DNA from: Limisphaerales bacterium
GTDB lineage: Bacteria > Verrucomicrobiota > Verrucomicrobiia > Limisphaerales > AAA164-E04
Direction of reading: 5' to 3'
DNA length: 64,000 bases
NCBI GenBank assembly: GCA_024761205.1
Contig: JAMASS010000019.1
Span: 1 to 64,000 of the forward strand
A program made the position numbers and the translations under genes. The notes under the pieces are model-generated. The model saw only the letters and a program-made list of their open reading frames with translations, was not told where the DNA came from and did not search any database. This document shows positions 62,954-64,000 of the stretch, in pieces (the first letter of the stretch is position 1; each line of letters begins with the position of its first letter).

Positions 62954-63892
62954 TCATTCTTGAAGATTCTCCTGCAGGTTTAACCAGCTCTTGATGGTTT
63001 GGGTAATTCTTTGTGATGCGTCTTGTTGAACGAAGTGACCGACGTTGGGAATGGTCACCAGGGTGAGGTCTTTTTCTAGCCACTCCCAAGTGTCATTGAG
63101 GCCCGGCGGCAGCAGTGCCCAGTCGTCGAGCCCGTGAAATATCAACACGGGACACTGCACCTTGATGACCGGGGTGGTGGATTCTCGATACGGTTCCCGA
63201 GGGTAGTTGCACTTGTAGTAGTTCAGCATGGCCTCGAAATCGGACCGCTCGAAGGCGGCGATGTATCGTTCCTTGGCCGAAGGATCGGCTACCCAATTGG
63301 CGAGTCCCTTGGCGGTCAAAGTCAGGTGGGCACCTTCTTGCTGAAAGCCGCGGGCGTAGGCGCTGTTTTCTTGTTGTTTTGGATTGTTGGCCAATTCTCG
63401 GGTGAGACCGCGAGGATGAGGCAAGTTGAGAATGATCAGGTATTTGGTGAGATCAGGGTGCTGCATGGCGAAATGCCACGCAACGAAGCCGCCCCAGTCG
63501 TGGCCGACGATAATGGCGTTCTTCTCGTCCAGACTTTCGATCACCTTTTTGACATCTTTGACCAGGTGATTGATGTCATAGGCAGCTACCCCCTTTGGTT
63601 TGCTGCTCCTGTTGTATCCCCGTTGGTCCATGGCGACCGTGCGGTAGTGAGGGGAGAGTCCGCTCATTTGCTTTCGCCATGTGTACCAATAGTCGGGGAA
63701 TCCGTGGATCATGATCATCAACGGACCTTGGCCCAGGCTGGCATAGTGGATGGTGACATCGCCGTTTTTCGCATAGCCGTGTTCGACTTGATCGTGGATT
63801 TCGGCGTCGGCGGCATTCGTCCGAGCCACAATGAGGATGAAGCTGGAAAACAGAAAGTGGCTGACTCGTAGGAATCGAATGAGGCGGATCAT
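62954..63892 (-). CDS. Secreted alpha/beta hydrolase (epoxide-hydrolase-like)
   Basis: 312 residues with a signal peptide ([20 protein letters not shown] and on to the NAADAE region). The alpha/beta-hydrolase fold is clear: [18 protein letters not shown] (HGFPxxWY oxyanion loop), [20 protein letters not shown] (nucleophile Asp in GHDWGG), [14 protein letters not shown], and [12 protein letters not shown] (catalytic His). The HGFP and GHDWGG pattern is typical of epoxide hydrolases and haloalkane dehalogenases. Periplasmic or secreted; substrate unknown. Confidence 0.88.
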   Translation of the reverse strand: MIRLIRFLRVSHFLFSSFILIVARTNAADAEIHDQVEHGYAKNGDVTIHYASLGQGPLMIMIHGFPDYWYTWRKQMSGLSPHYRTVAMDQRGYNRSSKPKGVAAYDINHLVKDVKKVIESLDEKNAIIVGHDWGGFVAWHFAMQHPDLTKYLIILNLPHPRGLTRELANNPKQQENSAYARGFQQEGAHLTLTAKGLANWVADPSAKERYIAAFERSDFEAMLNYYKCNYPREPYRESTTPVIKVQCPVLIFHGLDDWALLPPGLNDTWEWLEKDLTLVTIPNVGHFVQQDASQRITQTIKSWLNLQENLQE

Positions 63893-64000
63893 AAGCGGAG
63901 GCTAAGTCCCGCTCGCTGGGAAGGAAAGCACTTCTCGGAAAAACTGAACTCGGGCTGGTTCGATTCATTTACTACTCAGGGCGGCGACTTTTTCAACTAG

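Noticed and set aside
62676-62963. 95-codon open frame on the plus strand
   Set aside because: No recognisable motif, no ribosome site, and it overlaps the 3' end of the hydrolase on the opposite strand.
63134-63871. 245-codon open frame on the plus strand
   Set aside because: Antisense to the alpha/beta hydrolase; shadow.
1-64000. CRISPR arrays
   Set aside because: No regularly spaced short direct repeats with unique spacers and no cas genes were seen.

Overview
The window looks like a chromosome segment of a Verrucomicrobiota bacterium, or a close PVC-superphylum relative. The signs are two ThuA-domain proteins, a DUF6807/PmoA-like secreted protein, fossils of DUF1080, arylsulfatase and the PVC heme-binding membrane dehydrogenase, prepilin-like proteins with the FTLIELL leader, and Tat-exported oxidoreductase and isomerase. 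Housekeeping genes (purSQLF, recG, proA, a tRNA-Val) are intact. Many accessory catabolic genes are broken in several places, so this lineage appears to be losing accessory functions. Some lesions lie in homopolymers and could be sequencing errors, but most pseudogenes carry several independent lesions.

Layout. 0-10.2 kb: a ThuA gene, a pilin fossil, then a tripartite RND efflux operon (outer-membrane factor, adaptor, a decayed RND pump copy, an intact RND pump). 10.2-18.3 kb: a graveyard holding DUF1080, an IS1182-like transposase, two sulfatase pieces, a PVC cytochrome/dehydrogenase and a histidine kinase tail, with one intact ThuA gene in the middle. 18.3-24.9 kb: a small transposon-like element with terminal inverted repeats, a secreted hypothetical protein, a broken TlpA-like thioredoxin, a PAP2 phosphatase, an AarF/UbiB kinase with a frameshifted TetR regulator, and a gene behind two palindromic operator-like sites. 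24.9-29.7 kb: a pilin-like gene interrupted at a C15 tract, a PmoA-like protein, a fossil, and a DUF1998 helicase.

30.3-37.2 kb (all minus strand) is the most unusual part. A secreted caspase-fold (clan CD-like) protease with duplicated beta-sandwich repeats is followed by five small membrane-protein genes of two alternating types (A-B-A-B-A). Each junction after the first small gene carries a rho-independent terminator and a 17-21 codon mini-ORF whose product resembles the last residues of the protease. Downstream come a methyltransferase, a 39-residue ORF and an unknown 211-residue protein. A tRNA-Val gene lies on the upstream side of the block.

37.8-47.2 kb: a three-subunit molybdenum hydroxylase operon with a Tat-exported Fe-S subunit, a Cys-rich mini-protein, a DUF1326 protein, a secreted hypothetical, a nuclease-like/N6-adenine methylase fusion and a second methyltransferase. 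47.5-52.1 kb: proA with an ATP-grasp-like partner, then glycosyltransferase and Na+/H+ antiporter fossils. 52.2-64 kb: an inverted second copy of the transposon-like element, recG behind a Tat-exported sugar-phosphate isomerase-like protein, purS-purQ-purL and purF, a sulfatase fossil, and a secreted alpha/beta hydrolase. Several short palindromic repeat families sit in intergenic spaces throughout.
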